A stretch of 64,000 nucleotides of DNA, from contig JAKRSC010000024.1 of assembly GCA_022402565.1 (NCBI GenBank), forward strand, positions 232,042-296,041. The letters are read 5' to 3'. A program made the translations under genes and the position numbers. Position 1 is the first letter of the stretch. Each line of letters begins with the position of its first letter. Positions 18,145 to 27,452 of the stretch are shown here, piece after piece. Source of the stretch: Hydrotalea sp. (GTDB lineage Bacteria > Bacteroidota > Bacteroidia > Chitinophagales > Chitinophagaceae). The notes below the pieces were generated by a model. It searched no databases, was not told the origin of the DNA, and saw nothing but the letters and a program-made list of their open reading frames with translations.

Positions 18145-19773
18145 ATGAATCTGGAAAGAAATCGTAACGAGGATTGGATGAAAATGAAATGGAGCGAAAC
18201 CCGCCAAATGATAGACAAGATTAAATTAGGTGGCGGAGCTTCTAGCATTGCTAAGCAAAAAGAAAAAAATAAACTTACACCAAGGGAGCGGATTGAATTG
18301 TTATGCGATAAGAATACTTCTTTTACGGAGATTGGCATATTTGCTGGCTGGGGAATGTATGAGGAATATGGTGGTTGTCCTGCGGGTGGCACAGTAGCAG
18401 GTATTGGTTATGTAAGTGGACGCCAATGCGTAATTGTTGCAAATGACCAAACTGTTAAAGCTGGGGCATGGTTTCCAATAAGCGGAAAGAAAAACCTTCG
18501 CTTACAAGAAATTGCTATGGAAAATAAACTGCCTATCATTTATCTCGTAGACAGTGCAGGCGTTTTCCTCCCAATGCAAGATGAAATTTTTCCTGACAAA
18601 GAACATTTTGGAAGAATCTTTCGCAACAATGCCATCATGAGTGCACAAGGTATTACGCAAATTGCTGCAGTTATGGGCGCATGTGTTGCTGGTGGTGCTT
18701 ACCTGCCTATTATGAGTGATGAAACGTTGATGGTTGAAGGGAATGGTAGCATTTTTTTGGCTGGCAGTTATCTTGTAAAAGCTGCTATTGGTGAAGATAT
18801 TGACAACGAAACACTTGGAGGTGCAGTTACGCATACAGAAATCAGTGGTATAGCTGATTACAAATTCCCAACTGAACAAGCTTGTATTGAACATATTCGA
18901 AAGATCATGTCGAAATTGGGTGAGCCTACAAAAGCAGGCTTCAATCGTGTTACACCCAAATTACCAGCAAAGCCTGTTGATGAAATATGTTCTATCATGA
19001 GCGAAGGCAATGCTAAACCATACGACGTTCGAGAAATTATTGAGCACTTGGTAGATGAAGGTGAGTTTGATGAATTTAAAAAGGACTATGGCAAAACTAT
19101 TCTTTGCGGTTATGCTCGCATTGATGGATGGGCAGTTGGTATAGTTGCCAATCAACGATTGATTGTAAAAAGTAAGAAAGGTGAAATGCAAATGGGTGGT
19201 GTTATTTACAACGATAGTGCCGATAAAGCTGCTAGATTTATTTTAAACTGCAATCAAAAGAAAATACCTCTGGTCTTTTTACAAGATGTGACTGGTTTTA
19301 TGGTTGGAAGTAGAAGTGAACATAGTGGCATTATTAAAGACGGTGCAAAATTGGTGAATGCTGTTGCCAATTCTGTTGTTCCAAAATTCACCATCATTAC
19401 TGGTAATAGTTATGGTGCTGGTAATTATGCTATGTGCGGTAAAGCGTATGACCCAAGACTCATCTTTGCTTGGCCCAGTGCAAAGATTGCTGTAATGGGA
19501 GGTGAACAAGCAGCAAAAACACTACTTCAAATTCAAGTAAGTGCTATGAAAGCGAAGGGTAAAAGTTTGTCAGCTGAAGAAGAGCAACAAATGCTACAAA
19601 ATATCAAAGGCAAGTATGAGCAGCAAACCACTCCTTATTATGCTGCAGCTCGTTTATGGGTTGATGGCATCATTCACCCAGCAGAAACTAGAAGAGTCAT
19701 TAGCGAGGGTATAACTGCCGCTAATCATAATCCAGATATGGCTGCTTTAAAAACGGGTGTATTTCAAGTGTAA
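18145..19773 (+). CDS. Acyl-CoA carboxylase carboxyltransferase subunit, methylcrotonyl-CoA type
   Basis: Carboxyltransferase (beta) subunit of a biotin-dependent acyl-CoA carboxylase, 542 residues, with two crotonase-like halves. The N-half has GRQCVIVANDQTVKAGAW (about 92-110), LVDSAGVFLPMQ and the oxyanion CVAGGAYLP; the C-half has FLQDVTGFMVG and GNSYGAGNYAM. The DSAGVFLPMQ and RIFRNNA segments look more like the leucine-degradation enzyme methylcrotonyl-CoA carboxylase than propionyl-CoA carboxylase, but substrate choice is inference. The biotin carboxylase/carrier partner is not in the window. A TAnnTTTG box lies upstream, suggesting its own promoter. Confidence 0.88.
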   Translation: MNLERNRNEDWMKMKWSETRQMIDKIKLGGGASSIAKQKEKNKLTPRERIELLCDKNTSFTEIGIFAGWGMYEEYGGCPAGGTVAGIGYVSGRQCVIVANDQTVKAGAWFPISGKKNLRLQEIAMENKLPIIYLVDSAGVFLPMQDEIFPDKEHFGRIFRNNAIMSAQGITQIAAVMGACVAGGAYLPIMSDETLMVEGNGSIFLAGSYLVKAAIGEDIDNETLGGAVTHTEISGIADYKFPTEQACIEHIRKIMSKLGEPTKAGFNRVTPKLPAKPVDEICSIMSEGNAKPYDVREIIEHLVDEGEFDEFKKDYGKTILCGYARIDGWAVGIVANQRLIVKSKKGEMQMGGVIYNDSADKAARFILNCNQKKIPLVFLQDVTGFMVGSRSEHSGIIKDGAKLVNAVANSVVPKFTIITGNSYGAGNYAMCGKAYDPRLIFAWPSAKIAVMGGEQAAKTLLQIQVSAMKAKGKSLSAEEEQQMLQNIKGKYEQQTTPYYAAARLWVDGIIHPAETRRVISEGITAANHNPDMAALKTGVFQV

Positions 19774-19814
19774 TCTTTCAATCATTTCTGCGAACTTGCA
19801 TCAAAAATAATTTC

Positions 19815-20606
19815 ATGCAATATCCAGTATATATTGTTGATGCTTTTGCTAACAATGTTTTTGAAGGAAATCCCGCTGCTGTTTGTCCTCTGGAAACCTG
19901 GTTACCTGATGCAACTATGCAAAGCATTGCTGCTGAGAATAATTTATCTGAAACCGTTTTCTTTGTCCCTTCTGAAAAAGGTTTTCACATAAGTTGGTTT
20001 ACTCCAACGGTTGAAGTGGTTTTATGCGGACATGCAACACTTGCCACAGCGCACATACTATACACCGAATTAGGATATACATTACCCAGCATACAATTCG
20101 AGTCAAAAAGCGGTGAGTTAGTAGTAAAAAAACACCCTCAAGGCTATCAACTAAATTTTCCTTCAACCACTATTGAAGTAATGAAGGGTAATGACTCCGC
20201 ACTTCTACATGGACTAGGCATCCAAAAATATCAAGCTGCTTTTACTTCTGTAATGGACTGGATGGTAGTGTTAGAAAACCAAGATGCAATTGATGCGTTG
20301 AATCCAAACTTTGATATACTGGCCACTATTCCTTCAAGAGGCATTATTGTTACTGCTCCTGGGAAAGATGTAGATTTTGTTTGCAGGTGCTTTTATCCGC
20401 AAAGTGGCGTAAATGAAGACCCTGTAACTGGCTCTTCGTTTACACATACTGCTCCTTATTGGAGTGAGCGATTGGGAAAAACAGCTCTTATAGGTGAACA
20501 GAGATCACACAGACCAGGTAAGGTTTGGCTGGAAATTCAAGACGATAGAACCCTGCTTGCTGGACCAGCCATAACGTTTTCAAAAGGCTATTTTTTCCTA
20601 CCATGA
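19815..20606 (+). CDS. PhzF-family isomerase-like protein
   Basis: A 263-residue protein of the PhzF/diaminopimelate-epimerase fold. The N-terminal VDAFANNVFEGNPAAVC segment, the glutamate in NNLSETVFF (about residue 46, matching the catalytic Glu of PhzF) and the C-terminal NEDPVTGSSFTH motif (about 205) are all present. PhzF itself isomerises a phenazine precursor, but most members in bacteria lacking other phz genes have no known substrate, and no phenazine genes are nearby. It overlaps rnhA by four bases. Confidence 0.85.
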   Translation: MQYPVYIVDAFANNVFEGNPAAVCPLETWLPDATMQSIAAENNLSETVFFVPSEKGFHISWFTPTVEVVLCGHATLATAHILYTELGYTLPSIQFESKSGELVVKKHPQGYQLNFPSTTIEVMKGNDSALLHGLGIQKYQAAFTSVMDWMVVLENQDAIDALNPNFDILATIPSRGIIVTAPGKDVDFVCRCFYPQSGVNEDPVTGSSFTHTAPYWSERLGKTALIGEQRSHRPGKVWLEIQDDRTLLAGPAITFSKGYFFLP

Positions 20607-21076
20607 GTGAACACATAACTATTTATACGGATGGTGCTTGTAGAGGTAATCCTGGCAAAGGCGGTTATGGAATAGTACTGATGTGGGGCGGAAGAAAAAA
20701 AGAACTCTCTGCCGGATATCGCTTAACTACCAATAATCGAATGGAATTACTTGCCGTTATTATGGCTTTAAAAGAGTTGAAACGAAATGACCTGCCTATT
20801 ATCATTTACTCAGATAGCAAGTATATTGTAGATGCTGTTGAAAAAGGCTGGTTAACTAAATGGATAGCTACCGATTTTAAAGGTGGCAAGAAGAATGCAG
20901 ATTTATGGAAGCAATTCTATCAATTGTCTCAAAAATTTCGCATTCAATTTCAATGGGTAAAGGGACATGCAAGTAATCCATTTAATAATCGTTGTGATGA
21001 ATTAGCAACAGCTGCAGCCGATGGAAATGATTTATCAATCGACCATACTTTCGAAGAAGAAAATCACCACTCATGA
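20603..21076 (+). CDS. rnhA: Ribonuclease HI
   Basis: Degrades the RNA strand of RNA-DNA hybrids in the cytoplasm. The 157-residue protein has the full catalytic set: aspartate in IYTDGACRGNPGKGG (about residue 9), glutamate in NNRMELLAVI (about 48), aspartate in IYSDSKYIVDA (about 71) and the late aspartate in NNRCDELA (about 137) after the KGHA segment. Start at 20603 overlaps the phzF-like stop by four bases. Its 3' end overlaps the convergent metalloprotease gene by 13 bases. Confidence 0.96.
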   Translation: MSEHITIYTDGACRGNPGKGGYGIVLMWGGRKKELSAGYRLTTNNRMELLAVIMALKELKRNDLPIIIYSDSKYIVDAVEKGWLTKWIATDFKGGKKNADLWKQFYQLSQKFRIQFQWVKGHASNPFNNRCDELATAAADGNDLSIDHTFEEENHHS

Positions 21077-23478
21077 TCACAACCTATTGGAGCCCCTTGT
21101 GCAATTTCAGCGGGTCTTGGTAGTGTAATACTTGCTTTATCTTTTACTCTTTGCACAATAAAAGAAAATGCTGCTGCTTGAGTAGGTTGTTGCTTAGCTT
21201 GTGCTTCACTAAATGCACTCAATAATTGAATGCGAACATGTAAAATTGACTTGGCTTCAAATCCAAGACGATCCGACTGATAGCTGCCCATCATCCAACT
21301 TAACAACTGATGTCGTAATTGCCATTGAATTTGAGCTTGGTAAGCATTCTTTAACAACGGCTTTTTATACAAATGACTGATTAAAGTATCTAATACATCA
21401 TCTAGGCCTGGTAATTGATATAATGCTTTTTGCTGAATGAGGCGTTGCATACGTTCAGGATGGAATATGAATGAAAACACATAATCTGTAAAAGCTTCTG
21501 CCGGACTCATAGCATCTAATAACATTCCTGTTCTTTTATAGAATACCTCTCCTACTTGTTCATACATAGGCGGTCTGGGCGGAATCCATTGTAAACACTG
21601 TTCAGGCAGCACCAATGCAGCAGGATCTAGGGCAGAAAGCACCGCCTTCATTGCTTTTACTTGTTGATTAGCAGATAAAGGTTGAACTATTTGCTCACTT
21701 TTTGTGCCTTTTACACTGTATTGATACTTCAAACCAGCAATAGATTTTGTAACTGCTTCTACCTGATAACGATGGTAGTTATACACAGGAACAAGAGCAT
21801 CTTCCATTTTACTCAAAGGCGTACCCGTTGTTACCACCTCTTTTGAAAACTGTTGTAAGGCAACTTTCCTAACTTCCATTACTCGTATCAACTCATCGGC
21901 AGCATCCATTCCATTATCCCATAAATGTGCATCTGGATGCATACCTCCAGGAGCTCTTGCATCTGCATCTGATAAGAAGGATAAACCAAGTTGATGCGTC
22001 TCATCTAAAATAGCCTTCAATGCACTTTCTTCATCTGTACCTTTTGGAAAATCTTGGTATCCATACATAATAGCACGCTTGTCCCATGCGCCAATTTCAT
22101 TGGTATATACATCAGAGAAGTCTAATTCCTTTCCTTTCAACTTGATTAATGGATGCGGGTAATCCATCACTGATGCTCTATTGTGCACACTCGAAGAATA
22201 ATTATGCATCAGTCCGAGCGTATGCCCTATTTCATGGGCTGAGAGCTGACGAATTCTTTGTAAAGCAGCTTGCTTCATTGTTTCAGAAACAGTCTTACCT
22301 TCTTCAAAAGGTGACAATAACCCTGTGAAAATGAGGTAGTCTTGCCGCACTCTCAACGAACCCAAAGTAACTTGTCCTTTTATAATTTCTCCTGTTCTTG
22401 GATCTGTTACAGATGCTCCGTAACTCCATCCTCTTGTTGACCTATGCACCCAGTTAATCATATTATAACGTATGTCCATTGGATCTGCATCCACGGGAAG
22501 CATTTTAATTTGAAAAGCATTGATATACCCTGCTGCTTCAAAAGCCTGATTCCACCATGCCCCACCTTCTAACAAAGCTGAACGTATAGGTTCTGGTGTC
22601 CCTGGATCTAAGTAATATACAATTGGCTGAACTGGTTCACTTTTTAAAGCTGTTGGATCTTTTTTATTAAGCCTATGACGAGCTATAACCATCTCTTGAA
22701 TAGGAGCATCAATTGGACTACTAAAGTTGTAATAAGAAATGCCGAAATAACCTGAACGAACATCATACTTTCTTGGCCTAAATCCTGCTGTATCTGGCAG
22801 TTGAACTAAGGAATGATGTACACGAAGCGTAATAGCTTCTGCACTAGGTGTTACAGATCGAACCAATCTACCTGCATCACTTCCTCCAGTAAAAGTGATG
22901 ATTGCTTCAAATTCGCTGTTCTTTGGGAAATTTTTTGTACGCTGCATATACATCGCAGATCTAGAATCGTTGAATACATAGGTTCCTTGTCTTGCTGTAC
23001 GAATCTTATCGGCAATCCCATGTGCATCTCTCACTAAAAATGGAGTTGCATCAATTAATAGTTTGCCATCTTTTTCTTCTTCAATGAGAAAACTTGCAAT
23101 AACAGATTGAGCAAATGATTCTTCTACAGCCCTTCGCTCTGTTGCATCGGACGTTATAGCTCTAAAACTATAATTGGGCTGTGTTAAGAATAACCTTCTC
23201 CCAATACGCTGGAATTTTACAATCCGTGAATTACCTAACTGTCCTCTATCTAAACCAATATCATTAGAACCCAAGCCAGAAGAAAGGCTATTTACATAAA
23301 GCATTTCCTGCTCTAAGCGATCCACTTCCCACCAAATCCTTCCCATAGACTCATCCCACCAAAAAGGAATAAATCCGTCCATTTTTTTCCAATTATTATT
23401 TTGTGCTTTCCAGTTATTCTGCGCGTTTGCCGTGAAATAAAAACTAACCAGTAAGAGAAGCAATATTCTAGAAGCCAT
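21064..23478 (-). CDS. Exported zinc metalloprotease, metzincin type (DUF5117/DUF5118-like)
   Basis: An 804-residue protein with a signal peptide (1-19) and a metzincin zinc site HEIGHTLGLMH (about residues 412-422) followed by the Met-turn SVMDYPHP. The N-terminal segment with an AxSLSSGLGSNDIGLDRGQ-like pattern and the long C-terminal region match the Bacteroidota proteins that carry DUF5117 and DUF5118 around a central protease domain. Expected location is periplasm or cell surface; the substrate is unknown. No C-terminal T9SS sorting domain is visible. Tail-to-tail with rnhA. Confidence 0.85.
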   Translation of the reverse strand: MASRILLLLLVSFYFTANAQNNWKAQNNNWKKMDGFIPFWWDESMGRIWWEVDRLEQEMLYVNSLSSGLGSNDIGLDRGQLGNSRIVKFQRIGRRLFLTQPNYSFRAITSDATERRAVEESFAQSVIASFLIEEEKDGKLLIDATPFLVRDAHGIADKIRTARQGTYVFNDSRSAMYMQRTKNFPKNSEFEAIITFTGGSDAGRLVRSVTPSAEAITLRVHHSLVQLPDTAGFRPRKYDVRSGYFGISYYNFSSPIDAPIQEMVIARHRLNKKDPTALKSEPVQPIVYYLDPGTPEPIRSALLEGGAWWNQAFEAAGYINAFQIKMLPVDADPMDIRYNMINWVHRSTRGWSYGASVTDPRTGEIIKGQVTLGSLRVRQDYLIFTGLLSPFEEGKTVSETMKQAALQRIRQLSAHEIGHTLGLMHNYSSSVHNRASVMDYPHPLIKLKGKELDFSDVYTNEIGAWDKRAIMYGYQDFPKGTDEESALKAILDETHQLGLSFLSDADARAPGGMHPDAHLWDNGMDAADELIRVMEVRKVALQQFSKEVVTTGTPLSKMEDALVPVYNYHRYQVEAVTKSIAGLKYQYSVKGTKSEQIVQPLSANQQVKAMKAVLSALDPAALVLPEQCLQWIPPRPPMYEQVGEVFYKRTGMLLDAMSPAEAFTDYVFSFIFHPERMQRLIQQKALYQLPGLDDVLDTLISHLYKKPLLKNAYQAQIQWQLRHQLLSWMMGSYQSDRLGFEAKSILHVRIQLLSAFSEAQAKQQPTQAAAFSFIVQRVKDKASITLPRPAEIAQGAPIGCDHEW

Positions 23479-23542
23479 AATATCAATTTAGTTGTCAAGT
23501 TAGCAATTCTATCAGCAATTATTCTACCTTTAAAAGAAAACT

Positions 23543-23947
23543 ATGCTCAAATTCATCCCTTTTCTAATTTTTATTTCTTGCATTTCTATTTCGTCATATT
23601 CACAAAATGCATCCGTGCCCGAACAATTAGCTCAGCAACAATTAGATGCTTACAACAACAGAAATATTGATGCCTTTTTGGTTCCATATTCAGATAGTGT
23701 GGAAGTGTATATTTTTCCTAATCAGTTACAGTATAAAGGAAAAGAAAATATGCGCAACCAATACAAGCCAATGTTTGAAAGGCTTACCGATTTAAACTGT
23801 AAATTGGTAAATAGAATGGTCATGGGGAACACAGTTATAGACCATGAATGGGTTATTTTCGATAAAAACCAACCAGGCGTTTCAGCTATTGCCATTTATA
23901 CTATCCAAAATAATAAAATTCAGAAAGTACATTTTATTAGAGGATAA
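23543..23947 (+). CDS. Exported SnoaL/NTF2-like protein
   Basis: A 134-residue protein with a signal peptide (about 1-20) and an NTF2-like cone fold, seen in the opening helix EQLAQQQLDAYNNRNIDAFLVPYSDSV and the later MRNQYKPMFERL and VIDHEWV segments. Such domains bind small hydrophobic ligands or act as isomerases, but no catalytic residues can be assigned here. It stands alone between a divergent metalloprotease and a terminator shared with the opposing aldolase gene. Confidence 0.72.
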   Translation: MLKFIPFLIFISCISISSYSQNASVPEQLAQQQLDAYNNRNIDAFLVPYSDSVEVYIFPNQLQYKGKENMRNQYKPMFERLTDLNCKLVNRMVMGNTVIDHEWVIFDKNQPGVSAIAIYTIQNNKIQKVHFIRG

Positions 23948-23974
23948 AAAAATCCACCTCTTTTGGAGGTGGAT
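23945..23974 (-). terminator. Terminator for the small aldolase gene
   Basis: Perfect nine-base arms (23952-23960 and 23966-23974) around a five-base loop; on the minus strand the stem is followed by a T-run. It lies 22 bases beyond the aldolase stop. On the plus strand no T-run follows, so it mainly serves the minus-strand gene. Confidence 0.8.
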
Positions 23975-23996
23975 AGATACATGTAAAAAAGTGTAA

Positions 23997-24647
23997 CTAC
24001 ATTTTCTTAGCGTCTTCTAAAAACTTCGCTAAGCCTATATCGGTCAATGGATGTTTTAATAAACCAAGAATGCTATCAAGCGGACAAGTACAAACATCTG
24101 CGCCAGCTTCAGCAGCTTTTGTAATATGTAATGCATTGCGAATAGATGCGGCAAGTATCTCAGTTTTGAATCCTTGAATATCGTAAATATGTCTGATTTG
24201 ACTAATCAACTCCATACCATCCCAACCGCTATCATCAATTCTGCCAATAAATGGTGATACGTAGGTAGCACCTGCTTTTGCAGCAAGTATTGCTTGTCCT
24301 GCTGAAAATACCAATGTGCAATTTGTTTTTATCCCATTATCTGTAAACCATTTCAAAGCCTTCACACCTTCTTTAATCATTGGGACTTTCACAACAATAT
24401 TTGGGTGAATAGCCGCAAATTTTTGCCCCTCTTCAATCATACCTTTAAAATCGGTACTCAACACTTCAGCACTTACATCGCCATCCACTTCTTCGCAAAT
24501 GGTTTTGTAGTGATTAATAATAGCTTCTTCCCCGCGAATTCCTTCTTTAGCCATTAGCGAAGGATTGGTAGTTACACCGTCTAAAATGCCTAAATCGTTG
24601 GCTTCTTTAATTTGTGCAAGATTTGCTGTGTCGATGAAGAATTTCAT
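23997..24647 (-). CDS. Fructose-6-phosphate aldolase / small transaldolase
   Basis: A 216-residue TIM-barrel enzyme of the short transaldolase group (TalC/FSA). [11 protein letters not shown] at the start, GVTTNPSL (about 25-32), the Schiff-base lysine in VVKVPM (about 84) and SPFIGRIDD (about 132) are all conserved. Members act either as transaldolase in the pentose-phosphate pathway or as fructose-6-phosphate aldolase; sequence alone does not settle which. It lies 76 bases downstream of the SRP RNA gene on the same strand and has its own terminator. Confidence 0.93.
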   Translation of the reverse strand: MKFFIDTANLAQIKEANDLGILDGVTTNPSLMAKEGIRGEEAIINHYKTICEEVDGDVSAEVLSTDFKGMIEEGQKFAAIHPNIVVKVPMIKEGVKALKWFTDNGIKTNCTLVFSAGQAILAAKAGATYVSPFIGRIDDSGWDGMELISQIRHIYDIQGFKTEILAASIRNALHITKAAEAGADVCTCPLDSILGLLKHPLTDIGLAKFLEDAKKM

Positions 24648-24710
24648 GTTGTGTAGTATTTAAATAAAAGGAGCAATGATGTGCAATTGCTCCAATATTG
24701 AAAAAAAGTT

Positions 24711-24818
24711 AAATAAAAAAAGGGGCAGGCTACTCACATCGCACCGCTACAACCGCCTATCCTTGCTGTATTCCTACCCTGGGGAGTTTCAGCAGGAGCT
24801 GGTCGTGTAAGACCTGCC
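24711..24818 (-). ncRNA. ffs: Signal recognition particle RNA, small bacterial type
   Basis: On the minus strand, the apical domain of SRP RNA is plain: CAGG, then a GTA/TAC stem closing a GGAA tetraloop, then AGCAAGG (about 24769-24788), the same arrangement as in E. coli 4.5S RNA. The ends pair as GGCAGG (24818-24813) with CCTGCC (24729-24724), giving a mature RNA of about 95 nt, and a T-run follows at about 24711-24720. A TAnnTTTG box sits just upstream at 24831-24824, placing the transcript start near 24818. This RNA pairs functionally with Ffh and with FtsY, whose gene is at 44 kb. Confidence 0.9.
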
Positions 24819-24823
24819 GGGTG

Positions 24824-24831
24824 CAAAAGTA
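24824..24831 (-). promoter_or_regulatory. -7 box of the SRP RNA promoter
   Basis: TACTTTTG on the minus strand matches TAnnTTTG exactly and is six bases before the predicted 5' end of the SRP RNA, the spacing expected for Bacteroidota promoters. Confidence 0.65.
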
Positions 24832-24867
24832 AGGGAGTAGGTGGAATTTTGTACATAAAAATTAAGA

Positions 24868-26142
24868 TTAACGAGGTGCAGGGCCAGAACGTATAGATTG
24901 AACTGCCACCAACTCATCGTGTCTACCAGTTAAAGCTCTGTAATACACTAAAATCAGGTACTCATTTTCTGTTTCCCAAAAATTGCCTTCTGTTTTTTGG
25001 ACATTGGCTGCTTTTGGTGAATCACTAGCAGCTTTAGTCATGTATTGATAAGTATAATATCCTTGTTTTAGATAAAGCTCCTTTTCATAGAACCCAGTTT
25101 GAAGGTTAAAGCTCATTTTAGAACTATCAGAAATTTGAAAACCAGTCAATTCCCCAACCATGTGCAAGTCCTCTTTTTCAAATGGCTTACTATTTGGCGG
25201 TTGGTACTGAAATTTTACTTTAGCGAAATCACCTTGCCACCAATGGTTAATCATATCTGTACTTCCCAATTCCAACCACCCATTTAAGTCACGAAAAAAA
25301 ATATACCTCAAATTCGACCTTGATTGGTCAGTTCGCATCACAACTTCAACAGGACGAGCCTTTAAATCTGCCGATTCCATTCGGTCACTTACAAAACGAA
25401 AGCTCCTTAAATCGGCCCAGCGATATTCTTTCCCGCCAGGAAAAACCACATCTTGTTCACCGTTATATTCCAATACAGATCCTCTTATAAAAACTGGCTG
25501 AATATTTCTTACAGCCCTATCCCACAGGTTGTTTTGCACCACAACTACTTTTATTTGTTGTTGTGGATTAACCAATTGCATTCGACCTGCATTAACAGAA
25601 AACTGCACTCTCTGATGCGTTAAAAAAACTTGCGATTGATATGGTTGTAGAACTTGCGCAGCTATGGTAGCTTTATCCTCAGCAATTAACATACGTTTTG
25701 TAAAGACAAGCTGATTGGTATCCCCGTTTAAAAAAACTTTTAGAATATAATTACCACTTCTTGTTGGCATACAATTCGATTCAGGCAAACGAATTTGGTA
25801 ATGCACATATTTTTGAAAAGCTACTGAAGATGGTCTGAATTGTGTTATACGGCCTTGCGTAAATCCGCTGATATAGTCAAAAGCACTCAATTGTACAGGT
25901 GTCCAATCGGCATTACAAAGCTCATAAGTATAGAAATAGTTTTTGGCAAAACCTTCCAAATCATCAAAATGCAACTCAAGTACCTCACGTTGTTGCAACT
26001 TCATTAGCGGTAAGCTCATTTGGTTACCAGACTGAAAAAATTTGATGCCTGCAATTTGTCCACTAACTACTCCTTCTACGTTTCGCTGAGCAAAAATTGC
26101 GAAAGAATACAACATTAGAATAATTAACAACCTAAATTTCAT
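24868..26142 (-). CDS. Type IX secretion system plug protein (DUF5103)
   Basis: A 424-residue exported protein (signal peptide 1-18) matching the Bacteroidota family first named DUF5103 and later the T9SS plug, which closes the periplasmic side of the SprA outer-membrane pore. Features seen are the FYTYELCNADWTPVQLSAFDYISGF segment in the first third, the FPGGKEYRWADLRSFRF segment in the middle and a conserved C-terminal EYLILVYYR. The gene stands alone, divergent from a permease gene. The window also holds a T9SS cargo protein at 57-60 kb, which agrees with an active system. Confidence 0.88.
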   Translation of the reverse strand: MKFRLLIILMLYSFAIFAQRNVEGVVSGQIAGIKFFQSGNQMSLPLMKLQQREVLELHFDDLEGFAKNYFYTYELCNADWTPVQLSAFDYISGFTQGRITQFRPSSVAFQKYVHYQIRLPESNCMPTRSGNYILKVFLNGDTNQLVFTKRMLIAEDKATIAAQVLQPYQSQVFLTHQRVQFSVNAGRMQLVNPQQQIKVVVVQNNLWDRAVRNIQPVFIRGSVLEYNGEQDVVFPGGKEYRWADLRSFRFVSDRMESADLKARPVEVVMRTDQSRSNLRYIFFRDLNGWLELGSTDMINHWWQGDFAKVKFQYQPPNSKPFEKEDLHMVGELTGFQISDSSKMSFNLQTGFYEKELYLKQGYYTYQYMTKAASDSPKAANVQKTEGNFWETENEYLILVYYRALTGRHDELVAVQSIRSGPAPR

Positions 26143-26219
26143 TGGTGTAAGTTAAAGATTCTCCCGAATGAATAACTTTGAACCTATACCTGTAGTTTTG
26201 AATTTTAACAAAATATCTA

Positions 26220-27452
26220 TTGCAGCCAGCATTCCATATAGCAAGAAAAATAACTTTTAATCGTCAACCTTCTTTTTCAAGGTTTATAATTCGATTATCT
26301 GTAATAGCTACTTCCATTAGTGTAGCAGCCATGATTCTTACACTTTGTTTTGTAAATGGATTTCAGGATGCCATTTCAAAAAAAATATTTGGTTTCTGGG
26401 GACATATCCGCATTCAACCCTACACACTCAACAAATCACTGATCGCAGAAGATGAGTTAGCAACATCAAATGACACCATCTTATTACAACTAAAGCAGTT
26501 CCCGCAAATTACTAGTGTTAATAGTTATATCACACGATCTGCTGTTATTGAAAAAAATGGAGAGATTGAAGGTTGTTTGTTAAAAGGAATTGACCCCTCA
26601 TTTCCAACTAAACAGTTCGAACATTTTATTAAACTTGGCCATACTATTGCATTTGAAGACAGTATGTACGACAGAAGTTTGGTGATTTCTGAGTTATTAG
26701 CTAATAAATTACAATTGGCATTGAATGATACTGTTAAACTTCATTTTATTAAAACAGAAACTGGCACCTCAACTTATAGAAAATTACGAGTTGCGGGTAT
26801 CTATAAAACTGGCCTAGAAGAATATGATCAGCTTTTTTGTTTGGTAGATATTCGATTGTTACAAAGAATTATTTCGCCCTACATAGCCTATATAAGTGGA
26901 TACGAAGTGTTTACGAACACTTCAGTTAAATCTGAAGATTTAAGTCTCGCTATTAACGAAACCATTTCAAGTGAATGGCTTGCTAGATCAATGGAAAGTA
27001 TATTCCCAAATATTTTCGATTGGCTCGAGATCCAAAATGTGAATAGAAATGTGGTTTTTATTATCATGGGGGTGGTTGCGCTCATTAACCTGCTGACATG
27101 CCTGCTTGTTTTGGTATTAGAAAGAACCAGAATGGTAGGTATTTTGAAAGCTTTAGGTGGAGAGGATAAGTTTATTCAACAGATTTTTTTGTACTATGCC
27201 TCTTTTATAGCTTTGAGAGGTGTAGGTATTGGAGCTATTATTGGATTGCTAATTTGCTGGTTGCAGTTAGTTACAGGCTTTATTCAATTAGATGAGACAG
27301 CCTACTATGTTTCAGTTGCACCTGTTGTAATTGTAGCATGGCAAATTGCCTTAGTGGTTTTAGCCACTTTTTTGGTTGCTTTTTTGAGTTTATGGTTACC
27401 AACTTTTCTCATTCGAAAAATTCAACCCATCCAAGCTATTCAGTTTAATTAA
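26220..27452 (+). CDS. FtsX-like ABC transporter permease (LolC/E or MacB-like)
   Basis: A 410-residue inner-membrane protein with four helices (about 22-45, 278-300, 322-345 and 378-402) and a large periplasmic domain of about 230 residues between the first two, the layout of MacB/LolCE permeases. No ATPase gene is adjacent. The start is a TTG at 26220; the first in-frame ATG would fall inside helix 1, so TTG is needed. Its end abuts the convergent RNA methyltransferase with no gap. A lipoprotein-release role is common for such permeases in this phylum, but is only inferred here. Confidence 0.82.
   Translation: MQPAFHIARKITFNRQPSFSRFIIRLSVIATSISVAAMILTLCFVNGFQDAISKKIFGFWGHIRIQPYTLNKSLIAEDELATSNDTILLQLKQFPQITSVNSYITRSAVIEKNGEIEGCLLKGIDPSFPTKQFEHFIKLGHTIAFEDSMYDRSLVISELLANKLQLALNDTVKLHFIKTETGTSTYRKLRVAGIYKTGLEEYDQLFCLVDIRLLQRIISPYIAYISGYEVFTNTSVKSEDLSLAINETISSEWLARSMESIFPNIFDWLEIQNVNRNVVFIIMGVVALINLLTCLLVLVLERTRMVGILKALGGEDKFIQQIFLYYASFIALRGVGIGAIIGLLICWLQLVTGFIQLDETAYYVSVAPVVIVAWQIALVVLATFLVAFLSLWLPTFLIRKIQPIQAIQFN

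Noticed and set aside
18502-18894. Minus-strand open frame of 130 codons
   Set aside because: Antisense to the conserved acyl-CoA carboxylase gene and without any family feature.
19815-20606. Phenazine biosynthesis gene
   Set aside because: Only the PhzF fold is present; no other phz gene is near, and most such homologues are not phenazine enzymes.
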